NCBI RefSeq assembly: GCF_900176565.1
Contig: NZ_FXEH01000005.1
Location: 955,384-1,019,383 of the forward strand
Direction of reading: 5' to 3'
Source of the DNA: Thalassobacillus devorans
GTDB taxonomy: Bacteria; Bacillota; Bacilli; Bacillales; Halobacillaceae
Length of the DNA: 64,000 bases
The notes below the pieces were generated by a model. It saw nothing but the letters and a program-made list of their open reading frames with translations, ran no database searches and was not told where the DNA came from. Positions 42,253 through 50,969 of this stretch are shown here, piece by piece (position 1 is the stretch's first letter; each line of letters begins with the position of its first letter). The position numbers were made by a program, and so were the translations under genes.

Positions 42253-43161
42253 CTAACTTTTTATTGAATCTAATAATGGGAGTCCTAATTCCTCGAAGGA
42301 ATACAATAGAAACTCTACTTTAAACATTTCAGAAGTAACGGAGTTAACATTAGCATCCAGCTTTCGTAATAGCTTTTCTTTCGCCCCATTGTTGAAAGTG
42401 CTAACGATCACATAGCTTACATGAAGTTTTTTATTTCTGGGAAGCAGCTTTTTATATTCAGCAGTTTGGTGGAGTATATGCTGGACGGATTGGTATAGAG
42501 GTTCTAGTGGAAATGAAGCATGAGGTATGATTTTTGAAGCGCAAATGATACTTTTATTTTTCAGTTCCAGCAAGCCATCAAATTCTAATTCTTTATCTGG
42601 AGAGATAATACGTATATGACGCTGTATGGGTTTATTATAACGCCTTTCTATTTCCTTAAAAGCAAAGTCTTCAGCAATCAAAACAAGCTGCAGCGGGGTC
42701 AATGATTCACTCATGGGTTTGGCTGTCACTGGCTCCGTATCTTTTTTCTCAGGTTCTTCGTGTTTGAATTCGATTATATCCTGAAGTTTATGATCGAATA
42801 CTTCCTTATTCGACACGAACTCTTTTTTGTAATCAAAATAATCTTTATTCCCTCGTATTATAGCAGCTAAATTCTGCAAATACTCGGTCCTTGTAACAGC
42901 TGTTGCAATAATGAATATGCCAGCAAGGTAGCTCCATGTGTTATTGGCGAAAAGGCATAAGCCAAGCAGCAATAAAATTCCCGCAATTTTCAGGGCATGG
43001 GCCTTCCATTGCTTCTTAAAAGACAGAAATGAACTGACCAGACCTAATACCAGGATGACAGCAGCTAACCCTTCACGGAAGTTTGCCGGTAAAAGTATTT
43101 CGATTCCCTCCACCTCCCCGATTATTTCTTTCATTATATGCGCCAAAACATGGAAAAACAA
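42253..43161 (-). CDS. Membrane-anchored protein with a degenerate nuclease-like C-terminus
   Basis: 302 residues, not recognised as a named family. Two or three hydrophobic segments in the first 100 residues (LAAVILVLGLVSSFLSF, ALKIAGILLLLGLCLF, YLAGIFIIATAV), a charged linker, then a cytosolic domain from about 160. There EIERRYNKPIQRHIRI and ELEFDGLLELKNKSIICASK resemble strands of PD-(D/E)XK/NERD folds: D and K are present but the usual glutamate is replaced. Start uncertain; 43161 has GTGAGGATGG at a distance, and 43134 is possible. It lies downstream of parM-parR on the same strand. Confidence 0.55.
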   Translation of the reverse strand: MFFHVLAHIMKEIIGEVEGIEILLPANFREGLAAVILVLGLVSSFLSFKKQWKAHALKIAGILLLLGLCLFANNTWSYLAGIFIIATAVTRTEYLQNLAAIIRGNKDYFDYKKEFVSNKEVFDHKLQDIIEFKHEEPEKKDTEPVTAKPMSESLTPLQLVLIAEDFAFKEIERRYNKPIQRHIRIISPDKELEFDGLLELKNKSIICASKIIPHASFPLEPLYQSVQHILHQTAEYKKLLPRNKKLHVSYVIVSTFNNGAKEKLLRKLDANVNSVTSEMFKVEFLLYSFEELGLPLLDSIKS

Positions 43162-43241
43162 CGAGCCATCCTCACTAAATATCTAGGGAGGGATACTTAT
43201 TTTATTGCTCCTTTTATTTCATCTTTCACCAAATTTTATAT

Positions 43242-43288
43242 AAAAATGACTTTCACGAAAAGCTGCTACTTTTCTGAAAGCCATTTTT
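43242..43288 (-). terminator. Terminator after parR
   Basis: On the minus strand GGCTTTCAGAAAAG pairs with CTTTTCGTGAAAGTC (plus 43246-43281), followed by ATTTTTATA. Confidence 0.7.
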
Positions 43289-43289
43289 C

Positions 43290-43895
43290 TTAATTATTCA
43301 TTTTAGAAAGGAAACCACTGAGCAGATCTTCATCCGACTCTTCTTCTTCCTCATTTCCGTCGACCTTTTGTTCTTTTAGCTGATCTTTCATTTCATCAAA
43401 ATTCAAATCATCTAATGCCTTATCCATTTCAGACCAGTCTTTCTGATCTTGACCCTCACTTCGAACTTCAGGTTCCGGGGCAGGTATTTCTTCCGCCTGC
43501 ACCGTTGTAGCTGCTACTTCTTCCTGTAAGTATAAAGCTTCATCAATATTCACCTGATTACTGTTCATCGAAGCAAGAAGCGCAGTAGCCCGGACGGGAT
43601 CAGCAAGCAAGTGGTGGATAATGCTGCCCAGCAGCGCCTCCGAATGCTCATGTTTGAGCCAGTTGCGCTGTTCCTTCGTCAATTGTCTTGGTAGTGGAAT
43701 CGTGACAGTTTCTCTATCTTTCGAAAAAGATTGATTGACACCTTCTAAAACAAACTGAGCGATTTTACTGGAAAAGTTTCTTCGCTCTGTTTCTTTTAAT
43801 TTACTTAATTGCTTTAAAAGATGGTCAGGCGTGTCAGAGGGGACACGAAAGGTAATCGATTGTCCCCTCTGAATGCCTTTCCCTGCATTACTCAT
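43290..43895 (-). CDS. ParR-like adaptor protein of a plasmid-type segregation module
   Basis: 201 residues, second gene of the ParM operon (nine bases after parM). The N-terminal part has a ribbon-helix-helix look (QSITFRVPSDTPDHLLKQL near residue 12, then a second VTIPLPRQLTKEQRNWL near 64) and the C-terminal third is very acidic (EEEEESDEDLLSGF). In type II partition systems the small downstream gene encodes the centromere-binding adaptor that caps ParM filaments. Assigned mainly by position and by DNA-binding-like composition. Confidence 0.65.
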   Translation of the reverse strand: MSNAGKGIQRGQSITFRVPSDTPDHLLKQLSKLKETERRNFSSKIAQFVLEGVNQSFSKDRETVTIPLPRQLTKEQRNWLKHEHSEALLGSIIHHLLADPVRATALLASMNSNQVNIDEALYLQEEVAATTVQAEEIPAPEPEVRSEGQDQKDWSEMDKALDDLNFDEMKDQLKEQKVDGNEEEEESDEDLLSGFLSKMNN

Positions 43896-43904
43896 ACAAT
43901 CACC

Positions 43905-45101
43905 CTATTTTGATGAAGATGCTTTTTGCTTTTCACCTTTTTTATCTTCCACTTTACGGCTGTCATTTTTACGGATAAAGTCAGAAATCAACTTGTAGTA
44001 GGCATTGGACATCATCCAGATGCTTTCCTTTTCATCCTCAAAGAACTCAATATTGAAACCATCCAGGTTGTTGTTCAATGTTTTCAAATAATCTTTAAGC
44101 ACGGAAGCTCCGCCACCGACAAAGTAGCAGATTTCAGACTGTGAATTCTTTTGCCAGACATTACGAAGGAAACGGTATTCCTTCTTCGCAAGCTCAAGCA
44201 AAATCCGGTCAGTAATATCATGGACACTCGTTCTGCTTCCTTTAACCATGATATGATTGCGGTCATTTTTACGAGTGATGATATCGACCACATCTCTACG
44301 GCTATCTAGTTCTACACCATGCTTGCTTCTGATCTCTTCACGAATTTGCTCAAGAGATTCCGAAACTCCAAGGTTGAAACCTTGCGCCTTATCGTCATCT
44401 ACATTACGGTTACGAATAACAGCGATATCTGTAGAAAGTCCACCAATATCCTGAATCAAAATCTGTTTATCTATCAGATCTTTGTTGATGATATTCAGGT
44501 GGTTGTCCATTACCAGGTTGATATAGGCCGCAAACCCTTCTGGATAAACTTTAACTTCATCAAATTTAATATTTACTTTTTTCCCCTGATATTTAGGTGT
44601 AACCAGAAATTCCACCTGGTGCACAGAGCCCAACAATTGGGAACGGTAACCAACATCTTTTCCTTCTTTTACTTCTCTTAAAGGAAGTCCAGTACCCAAG
44701 GTGTAATTGGCATCAATCACGCCATTATTCGTTTTAAACCCTTTTTCCGGCGTTTTTTCATTTACAGCATCCATTGCCAAGGCCGCAAACAGCATGACCA
44801 ATGTCTGATCCTCTTCCGCTTTACTGCTTCCTGGATCAAGTTCTGTAGAGTTACTGCTTTTAGTTGCCAGATTTCCGACACGGTAAATCGCATTATTCTC
44901 TGATAGGGCAGGGGAGTGGACGCGAATGTGGATATTATCGAGCGGATCTTTATCATCCAAATCTTCAATACCGATTACCGGACGATCTTCTACCTCACGC
45001 GCAATCACATTAGGTATGTACAGATCAGAATCTAATTTCCCAAATAGTGCTTTCACAGCATCATTTCCAACATCAACTGCTGCAATTCTTGAATTTGTCA
45101 T
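43905..45101 (-). CDS. ParM/StbA-family actin-like ATPase
   Basis: 398 residues from ATG 45101, eight bases after AAAGGAAAG. Actin-fold marks are phosphate-1 RIAAVDVGNDAVKALFG near residue 7, phosphate-2 ILIQDIGGLSTDIAVI near 212, and the adenosine motif YFVGGGASVL near 325. Such proteins polymerise to push plasmid copies apart. The parR-like gene follows and a repeat-rich, AT-rich region precedes it (45221-45400), giving a complete parCMR layout. No replication gene is near and both sides are ordinary chromosomal genes, so the module is either captured or has a chromosomal role. Confidence 0.82.
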   Translation of the reverse strand: MTNSRIAAVDVGNDAVKALFGKLDSDLYIPNVIAREVEDRPVIGIEDLDDKDPLDNIHIRVHSPALSENNAIYRVGNLATKSSNSTELDPGSSKAEEDQTLVMLFAALAMDAVNEKTPEKGFKTNNGVIDANYTLGTGLPLREVKEGKDVGYRSQLLGSVHQVEFLVTPKYQGKKVNIKFDEVKVYPEGFAAYINLVMDNHLNIINKDLIDKQILIQDIGGLSTDIAVIRNRNVDDDKAQGFNLGVSESLEQIREEIRSKHGVELDSRRDVVDIITRKNDRNHIMVKGSRTSVHDITDRILLELAKKEYRFLRNVWQKNSQSEICYFVGGGASVLKDYLKTLNNNLDGFNIEFFEDEKESIWMMSNAYYKLISDFIRKNDSRKVEDKKGEKQKASSSK

Positions 45102-45220
45102 CTTCACAACTTTCCTTTCTATTATGAGATTACTAATAGGCTTATACCAAAAACTACCTATTTAACCAGTAACTACTTTAAAGTTATAGTAGATTGCTAA
45201 TATCGTCAATAAGAAAAAAG

Positions 45221-45400
45221 TTGCATACAATCAAGCAAACATGCACACAAAACTGTATACTTGTAAGACAAATTGTACACATCGCTTTAAATCAACATGT
45301 GTGCGTGTTTGTATACATGCACACATAATTGCGTGCGTTTTGCATTCTTTTTGTGTACATGTTTTCAATTTTGTATACTTGTATACGTTTTTGTAAACAT
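45221..45400. repeat. Putative parC centromere: iterated GTATAC/GTACAC/GCACAC motifs
   Basis: Variants of TTGTATACNTG recur: GCATACAA (45223), ATGCACAC (45241), TGTATACTTG (45254), TTGTACACAT (45274), TTTGTATACATGCACAC (45308), TTGTGTACATG (45351), TTTGTATACTTGTATACG (45371). The spacing is irregular at roughly 10-35 bp. It lies just upstream of parM, where type II systems keep the ParR-binding centromere and promoter. Confidence 0.6.
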
Positions 45401-45734
45401 AGGGTGTTACCGAAGGTAAATATATGGAAGATAGTGAAGTTTTATTTTAAATGAAGTGATTGGAATTTAATAATAATCGGATTTGGTCGAGCCTGGTAGA
45501 ATTAAATAGATAAGGAAGGTGTGGAGAAGATAGAAAAATTGGAGGAATGGAAAGGGGGAAACCGAATAGGAACGGAGGGATTTAGAGGAATAGGGTTAAG
45601 AAAATGAGGATAATAAGCTCTCTCCCCCACCCTAAAGAGGGGGGAAAGAGGATTAGAATAATAGACAGTTACATATTTTGTAAATATGATCGAAGCCCCG
45701 TACTATTCACGTCTATTGAAAATAAAAATTACAA
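45401..45734. other. Gene-free purine-rich stretch
   Basis: No credible ORF. A G/A-rich segment (45495-45600) precedes a hairpin, CTCTCTCCCCC with GGGGGGAAAGAG at about 45619-45652. Possibly remnant DNA of the par module's arrival. No promoter recognised. Confidence 0.35.
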
Positions 45735-45763
45735 AGGCAGGAGAACTCTATTATCCCCTGCCT
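45735..45763 (-). terminator. Terminator of the ABC exporter operon
   Basis: AGGCAGG (45735-45741) with CCTGCCT (45757-45763). On the minus strand TTGTAATTTTTATT follows. Confidence 0.7.
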
Positions 45764-47599
45764 TCAGCCTGTGTTTAAGCTATCATTTTGCTGAGTTTTT
45801 ATCATATCAGCATAAAAACCATCATTATTAAGCAACTCCTCATGGTTCCCCTTCTCGATAATTTCTCCATCTTTCAAGACAAGAATTAAATCCGCGGAGC
45901 GTATGGTATGGAGCCGATGTGCGATCACAAAGCTGGTACGGCCCTTCATCAATTTACTTAATGCTTCATTGATTTTAATCTCTGTCACAGTGTCTATGCT
46001 GCTTGTAGCTTCATCTAATATTAATAAAGATGGATCGGCAAGCAACGCTCTAGCTATCGACAACAGTTGGCGCTGACCGTGGCTGATACCTTTGCCATCG
46101 GCATCAAGGACAGTATCATAGCCATCGGGAAGACGACTGATGAAGCTATGAGCATTGGCTGCCTTTGCCGCCTGCTCTACCTCTTCATCACTGGCATCCA
46201 AACGGCCGTATCGTAAATTTTCCCTGATTGTCGTATGGAATAAAGTCGAATCCTGCAATACTACGCCCATTTGTTTGCGAAGACTGTCACGGGTGATTGT
46301 TTTTATGTTTTCCCCATCGATCAATATTTCCCCCTCATTTGTCTCGTAAAAGCGTGACAGTAGCGATATGATCGTAGTTTTACCAGCTCCAGTAGGTCCT
46401 ACTAATGCAACAGTCTCCCCTGGTGCTGCATCAAAAGTGATATTCTTCAATGTCGGCTGTTCATCTTCATAGGAGAAATAGACGGATCGAAACTCAATGT
46501 TACCTTGTAGTTCTCGAATAGATTCGGCATTCCCTTCATCTTTGGTCTCTATCGCCTCATCAATAATTTGAAAGACACGGTCTGCACCTGCCACTGCGGA
46601 AAGAATCATATTGAATTGATTGGCCAGATCATTTAAGGGCCTGGTGAACTGTCTCGAGTAGGTCGTAAAGGTGACAATTACCCCAATTGATACAGCCCCA
46701 TTAACAGCAAGGATCCCTCCCCCACCGACAATGATGGCAAAGCTGACGTTGTTCAGCATATTCATTAACTTCGGAATGAAACCAGTATAGGTTTGTGCCC
46801 AGTAACTCGCATGTCTTAAAGCTTCATTCTTCTTTTGAAATGTGTCGATGACTTTCTGCTCCTGTGAAAACATTTTGATGATTGTCTGCCCGGAAAACAT
46901 CTCCTCTACGTACCCATTCATTTCCCCCAGTTCTTTCTGCTGTTCTTTAAAGAAGCGTCCTGTCCGTCTGGTAATCCACTTCATACCCGCATACATCACT
47001 GGGACGATTGTTAGTGTAAGTACTGTCAGCAAAGGACTAAGCCATAGCATCATTCCTATCGTACCGAGAATGGTGATCACACTGGTTGTAAATTGAATAA
47101 TTGCCGTGTTGAGGGTTCTGCTTACATTTTCCATATCATTGGTCAGGCGGCTCATCAGTTCACCGAATTGTCTTTCCTGGAAAAATAGGATCGGCAGCCG
47201 CTGGAGATGCGAGAATAAGTGGTTGCGCATCGTAAATACAGTGTTTTGGGATATACCGATCATCCAATAGTTTTGCAGCCATAACGTCAAGGAATGAAAT
47301 AGATAAACCGTTCCCAACAGTACCACCATTTGAAGCAGTGTACTCGTTTCAGGATCTTCAATCACTCTGTCGACTGCTACTCCGAGCAGGTATGGGCCGA
47401 GTAAGGATAACAGCGAACTGATCAGGACAATAACCAGCACTAGCCAGAATAACCGCTTCTCCCTTCTCATATAAGTCCACACTCTCTTTACAGTGGCCTG
47501 GATGTTCTCTACTTTTGGCGGGCGCGTGCCAATGCCATGGTGGTGAGCCCTGGGCCCACGGAGGTTATCTGTCGTTTTTTGACTTCCTTTAACTGCCAC
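45764..47599 (-). CDS. ABC multidrug exporter half-transporter, second subunit (YfiC-like)
   Basis: 611 residues. Six-helix exporter membrane domain about 40-340, nucleotide-binding domain about 365-600 with Walker A GPTGAGKTT, signature SHGQRQLLSIARALL and Walker B LLILDEATSSID followed by H-loop IAHRL. Start GTG 47599 directly abuts the TAA of the upstream subunit gene. Pair length and order match YfiB/YfiC-type heterodimeric exporters of Bacillus (LmrCD/BmrCD relatives) for drugs or lipids. The signature reads SHGQR rather than SGGQ. Confidence 0.92.
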   Translation of the reverse strand: MAVKGSQKTTDNLRGPRAHHHGIGTRPPKVENIQATVKRVWTYMRREKRLFWLVLVIVLISSLLSLLGPYLLGVAVDRVIEDPETSTLLQMVVLLGTVYLFHSLTLWLQNYWMIGISQNTVFTMRNHLFSHLQRLPILFFQERQFGELMSRLTNDMENVSRTLNTAIIQFTTSVITILGTIGMMLWLSPLLTVLTLTIVPVMYAGMKWITRRTGRFFKEQQKELGEMNGYVEEMFSGQTIIKMFSQEQKVIDTFQKKNEALRHASYWAQTYTGFIPKLMNMLNNVSFAIIVGGGGILAVNGAVSIGVIVTFTTYSRQFTRPLNDLANQFNMILSAVAGADRVFQIIDEAIETKDEGNAESIRELQGNIEFRSVYFSYEDEQPTLKNITFDAAPGETVALVGPTGAGKTTIISLLSRFYETNEGEILIDGENIKTITRDSLRKQMGVVLQDSTLFHTTIRENLRYGRLDASDEEVEQAAKAANAHSFISRLPDGYDTVLDADGKGISHGQRQLLSIARALLADPSLLILDEATSSIDTVTEIKINEALSKLMKGRTSFVIAHRLHTIRSADLILVLKDGEIIEKGNHEELLNNDGFYADMIKTQQNDSLNTG

Positions 47600-49318
47600 T
47601 TATAACGCCTCCGCTTCCTGCTGGGACTGGTAAACCTGCTGATAATAACCATTGTTACGTAACAAGGAGGGATGATCGCCGCTTCCGATTATTTTCCCCT
47701 GGTGCATCAATAGAATCTTATCAGCAGCTTTTAGCGAACTTATTTTTTGAGCTACAATCAAAACCGTACAGTCTTTTTTGCGTAAAGAGGTCATTAATCG
47801 CGATTCTGTATGGGCATCCAGAGCGCTTGTACTATCATCCAGCATTAATATATTTGGATTGCGAATGAGAGCCCTTGCTATAGATAATCGCTGCTTTTGT
47901 CCACCCGAAAAGGTAACGCCTTTCTGGCCCAATCTTGTTTGATAGCCATCCGGCAATGTGGAAATAAAAGCATGGATTTGCGCATCCTTCGCTGCTTCGA
48001 TCACTTCTTCTTCACTGGCATCGTTCTTTCCCCATTGAATGTTTTCCATCACCGTTCCTGAAAACAGATGTATTTCCTGAGGTACGAGGCTGATTTGCTC
48101 CCGCAATGCTTTCACATCATAGTGTTCGATAGGGAGGCCATCGATGAACACTTGTCCATCACTGGCTTCCTGAAGCCGTGGAATAAGGTGTAAAAGGGTG
48201 GATTTTCCTGAACCGGTTTCCCCTAATATTCCAATTGTCTCTCCTGCTTTTGCCTCAAAGGTAATCGCTTCTATAGCCGGAACCTTCATGCCTGGATAGG
48301 TATAGTTAACCTCTTGGAACCTTATAGCACCTTGTATTTTTTTGTTTGCGCCATCCCCCCGGTTATCAATAGTTTCTCCTTCAGCATCCAGGATTTCCGT
48401 AATCCGGTTGGCAGAAGCTTTCCCCCGGGAAAAGACCATGATTAAAAACGTAAAGACAGAAAAGGTGAACATCATCCGGGTAGCATAATTGATAATGGCA
48501 ACAACCTCGCCCGCCTGAGCAGTGCCAACATTCAAACCGATAGCTCCAAACCATAGAATGACTAATATTATCAAGTTCATGCCAAGCATGACCATAGGCA
48601 TGGCCAACTCCATCAGCCACAATGCCTTTTTGTTATCGTTCATTAACGAGTTGTTAGCCCCTTGAAAACGTGATTCTTCATAGTCACCCCGATTAAAGCC
48701 CTTAATCAGCCGGATTCCGGCAAGATTTTCACGGATAATCGTATTAAGGTTATCTAACTTCTCCTGAACACGCCGGAAATACGTGACCCCTTTTGTCAAA
48801 ATCCAGAATAAAAACAACAGCATTACTGGCACAGACAATAATAGAATGGTCGCCAGTTCTTTATGTACGGTAAACGCCATCACCAGCCCTCCGATGATGA
48901 ATAACGGGGCTCGTAAGGCGATTCGCATAAACATGAATATCAAGTTCTGGATTTGGGTGACATCATTTGTCATTCTGGTTATTAATGTCGGGGTGGCAAA
49001 ACGCTGAAAGTTCTTACTTGTAAATTCCTGGACTTTCCGGAACATATCATCACGCAGATCATAACCTGCCCCCTGACTGACATTCGCAGCGAAAAAGGAA
49101 TTGATGATACCGGCTGCAAAGGCAATCAAAGATATAGCGATCAGGATGCCGCCCCAAATCGCCACGGTTGTCAAATCTTCCTGTAAAATTCCATCGTCAA
49201 TGATTTTCGCCATGAATAAGGGTTGAATCAACTCGACGACCAGCTCGACAAGCATAAGAAATAATCCAATATACATGGACGTTTTGTATGTATAAGCATA
49301 AGTAAAAATTCTTCGCAT
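47600..49318 (-). CDS. ABC multidrug exporter half-transporter, first subunit (YfiB-like)
   Basis: 572 residues from ATG 49318, seven bases after GGGGGA. The opening LFLMLVELVVELIQPLFMAK and IIDDGI match YfiB. Walker A GETGSGKST, signature SGGQKQRLSIARAL, but Walker B reads ILMLDDSTSALD with aspartate instead of the catalytic glutamate, so this is the degenerate ATPase site typical of one half of heterodimeric exporters. Walker A of this subunit pairs with the partner's SHGQR signature. Operon of two genes; no adjacent regulator. Confidence 0.93.
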   Translation of the reverse strand: MRRIFTYAYTYKTSMYIGLFLMLVELVVELIQPLFMAKIIDDGILQEDLTTVAIWGGILIAISLIAFAAGIINSFFAANVSQGAGYDLRDDMFRKVQEFTSKNFQRFATPTLITRMTNDVTQIQNLIFMFMRIALRAPLFIIGGLVMAFTVHKELATILLLSVPVMLLFLFWILTKGVTYFRRVQEKLDNLNTIIRENLAGIRLIKGFNRGDYEESRFQGANNSLMNDNKKALWLMELAMPMVMLGMNLIILVILWFGAIGLNVGTAQAGEVVAIINYATRMMFTFSVFTFLIMVFSRGKASANRITEILDAEGETIDNRGDGANKKIQGAIRFQEVNYTYPGMKVPAIEAITFEAKAGETIGILGETGSGKSTLLHLIPRLQEASDGQVFIDGLPIEHYDVKALREQISLVPQEIHLFSGTVMENIQWGKNDASEEEVIEAAKDAQIHAFISTLPDGYQTRLGQKGVTFSGGQKQRLSIARALIRNPNILMLDDSTSALDAHTESRLMTSLRKKDCTVLIVAQKISSLKAADKILLMHQGKIIGSGDHPSLLRNNGYYQQVYQSQQEAEAL

Positions 49319-49453
49319 CCAAGCTTCCCCCATAAGTTCTGAAAGTTCTTATAATTATACAGGAAAAATCATAGTGAGCGTACTAATTAGGCAGGTCTAA
49401 TAACCCTCCTTTTTGGAAAAGATGCTAAGAGCTGCAAATAGGAGTGAAACCTG

Positions 49454-50179
49454 ATGTTAGATATGATAAAAGAATCGCTGCTTGTTGTCGGAAGAATATC
49501 AACCATTGTTCCATTAATGCTTGTCGTTGCTATTTTCATGGGAAAGCGTGCCATCGGAGAACTGCCAATATTCGATCTGTTAATTATTTTGACACTTGGT
49601 TCTGTTGTAGGGGCCGATATCGCAGACCCCAATATCAATCATATTCCTACCGCTGTTGCTATCGTAGCGTTAGGGGTATTGCAGCGGCTTGTCGCCAAAT
49701 TGAAAATATCCAGTCGATCGTTCGGACGGTGGATCACCTTTAAGCCAACGGTTGTCATCCAGAATGGAAAATTCATAGATGCGAATCTGAAAAAAATCCA
49801 TTACTCCATTGACAATGTTCTGCAAATGCTGCGGGAAAAGGACGTATTCGATATCAATGAAGTGCAGACAGCGATTGTCGAGGCAAATGGTGAGTTAAGT
49901 GTGCTAAAGCAACCCCGCTATCAAACCGTGACGAGAAAGGATATGAACATCATTCCTTACTCCTCAGAAATTGCGCTGCCAATCATTATTGAAGGGGACA
50001 TCTCCAAGGAAGTGATGAAACATTTCGGCGTGAAATCCTCCTGGATTCGCAGGCAGCTGGCACACCATGGGGTAACCGATATTTCGGAAGTCTTTTACGC
50101 ATCGCTCAACCGGGAATTGGAGCTGCACTTTACTCTGAAGAATGAAGTCGAGCAGAATATCCCTCCGTTTCAACATTAA
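49454..50179 (+). CDS. DUF421 (YetF-type) membrane protein
   Basis: 241 residues. Three N-terminal membrane helices (LMLVVAIFMGKRAIGELPIF, LLIILTLGSVVGADIA, AVAIVALGVLQRL) then a cytosolic YetF domain with KPTVVIQNGKFIDANLKKI and LREKDVFDINEVQTAIVEANG. Homologues in Bacillus are spore- or vegetative membrane proteins of unknown biochemical role. ATG 49454 follows AGGAGTG. Convergent with the AAG gene, one base apart. Confidence 0.88.
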   Translation: MLDMIKESLLVVGRISTIVPLMLVVAIFMGKRAIGELPIFDLLIILTLGSVVGADIADPNINHIPTAVAIVALGVLQRLVAKLKISSRSFGRWITFKPTVVIQNGKFIDANLKKIHYSIDNVLQMLREKDVFDINEVQTAIVEANGELSVLKQPRYQTVTRKDMNIIPYSSEIALPIIIEGDISKEVMKHFGVKSSWIRRQLAHHGVTDISEVFYASLNRELELHFTLKNEVEQNIPPFQH

Positions 50180-50180
50180 C

Positions 50181-50777
50181 TTACTTTTTCGCCTTAGAGA
50201 CGAAGCGGTTTCCTGTCACCCAAAAACGCCATGGGTAATCCCGGGCTTCCCCGCTGTTATCGATACCGACACGGGGTCCTGTCGATATGGAATCAGGCAC
50301 TCTCCCTTCTGCAATATATAACGGCGGTTTGTTGAACGGAAGCCCATAATCGGATTTCACAATCCCTAACGCTTTCGTCAGCTTACCAGGACCATTGGTC
50401 AGTTCGATTTCCTTCTTATTTTCGCCACGACGCTGGTACATCAGGTCAATCCCTTCCAATGGTTCGACTGCACGAATTAATACGGCTTCCGGTTCCAGCA
50501 CCTCTCCACTCACGACATTGACCAGACAATGCGTGTGCATCACATACGTATAAACGTTACCCGGCGGCCCAAACATTACGTCGGTGCGTTTGGTCCGTCG
50601 GTTCCCATAGCTATGGGCTGCCCTGTCTCCAGGACCTATGTAAGCTTCCGTTTCTACGATGATTCCTGATGCTGTTCCTGCTTCTGTTTCTTTTACTAAT
50701 ATCTTTCCTAATAAAGATTCGGCCAACTCTAATGTCGGCTGTTGAAAAAACTCCTCATTCACTGGCTGATAATCCAT
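50181..50777 (-). CDS. DNA-3-methyladenine glycosylase (AAG/MPG family)
   Basis: 198 residues from ATG 50777, after AGAGGAGGTG; the longer frame has no better site. Family motifs: IIVETEAYIGPGDRAAHS with the catalytic glutamate near residue 51, GNVYTYVMHTHCLVNVV, and ELTNGPGKLTKALGI. It excises alkylated purines (3-methyladenine, hypoxanthine) in base-excision repair. Divergent from the formate dehydrogenase operon. Confidence 0.94.
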   Translation of the reverse strand: MDYQPVNEEFFQQPTLELAESLLGKILVKETEAGTASGIIVETEAYIGPGDRAAHSYGNRRTKRTDVMFGPPGNVYTYVMHTHCLVNVVSGEVLEPEAVLIRAVEPLEGIDLMYQRRGENKKEIELTNGPGKLTKALGIVKSDYGLPFNKPPLYIAEGRVPDSISTGPRVGIDNSGEARDYPWRFWVTGNRFVSKAKK

Positions 50778-50969
50778 ACAGACACCTCCTCTACCGTTTG
50801 TCATACCCGATTTTTACTCAGTTTAAAGATTTTACCCTTGTTTTATCCTTGTACCGCGTCCGCGATAGTTTGAGAACTTTTATTATTACGTACTTTTTTC
50901 TTATCAAAAATACCTATTCATAGAATACACGTTTTTTGTACATACTTTTACTATCTAAATTTACAATAG

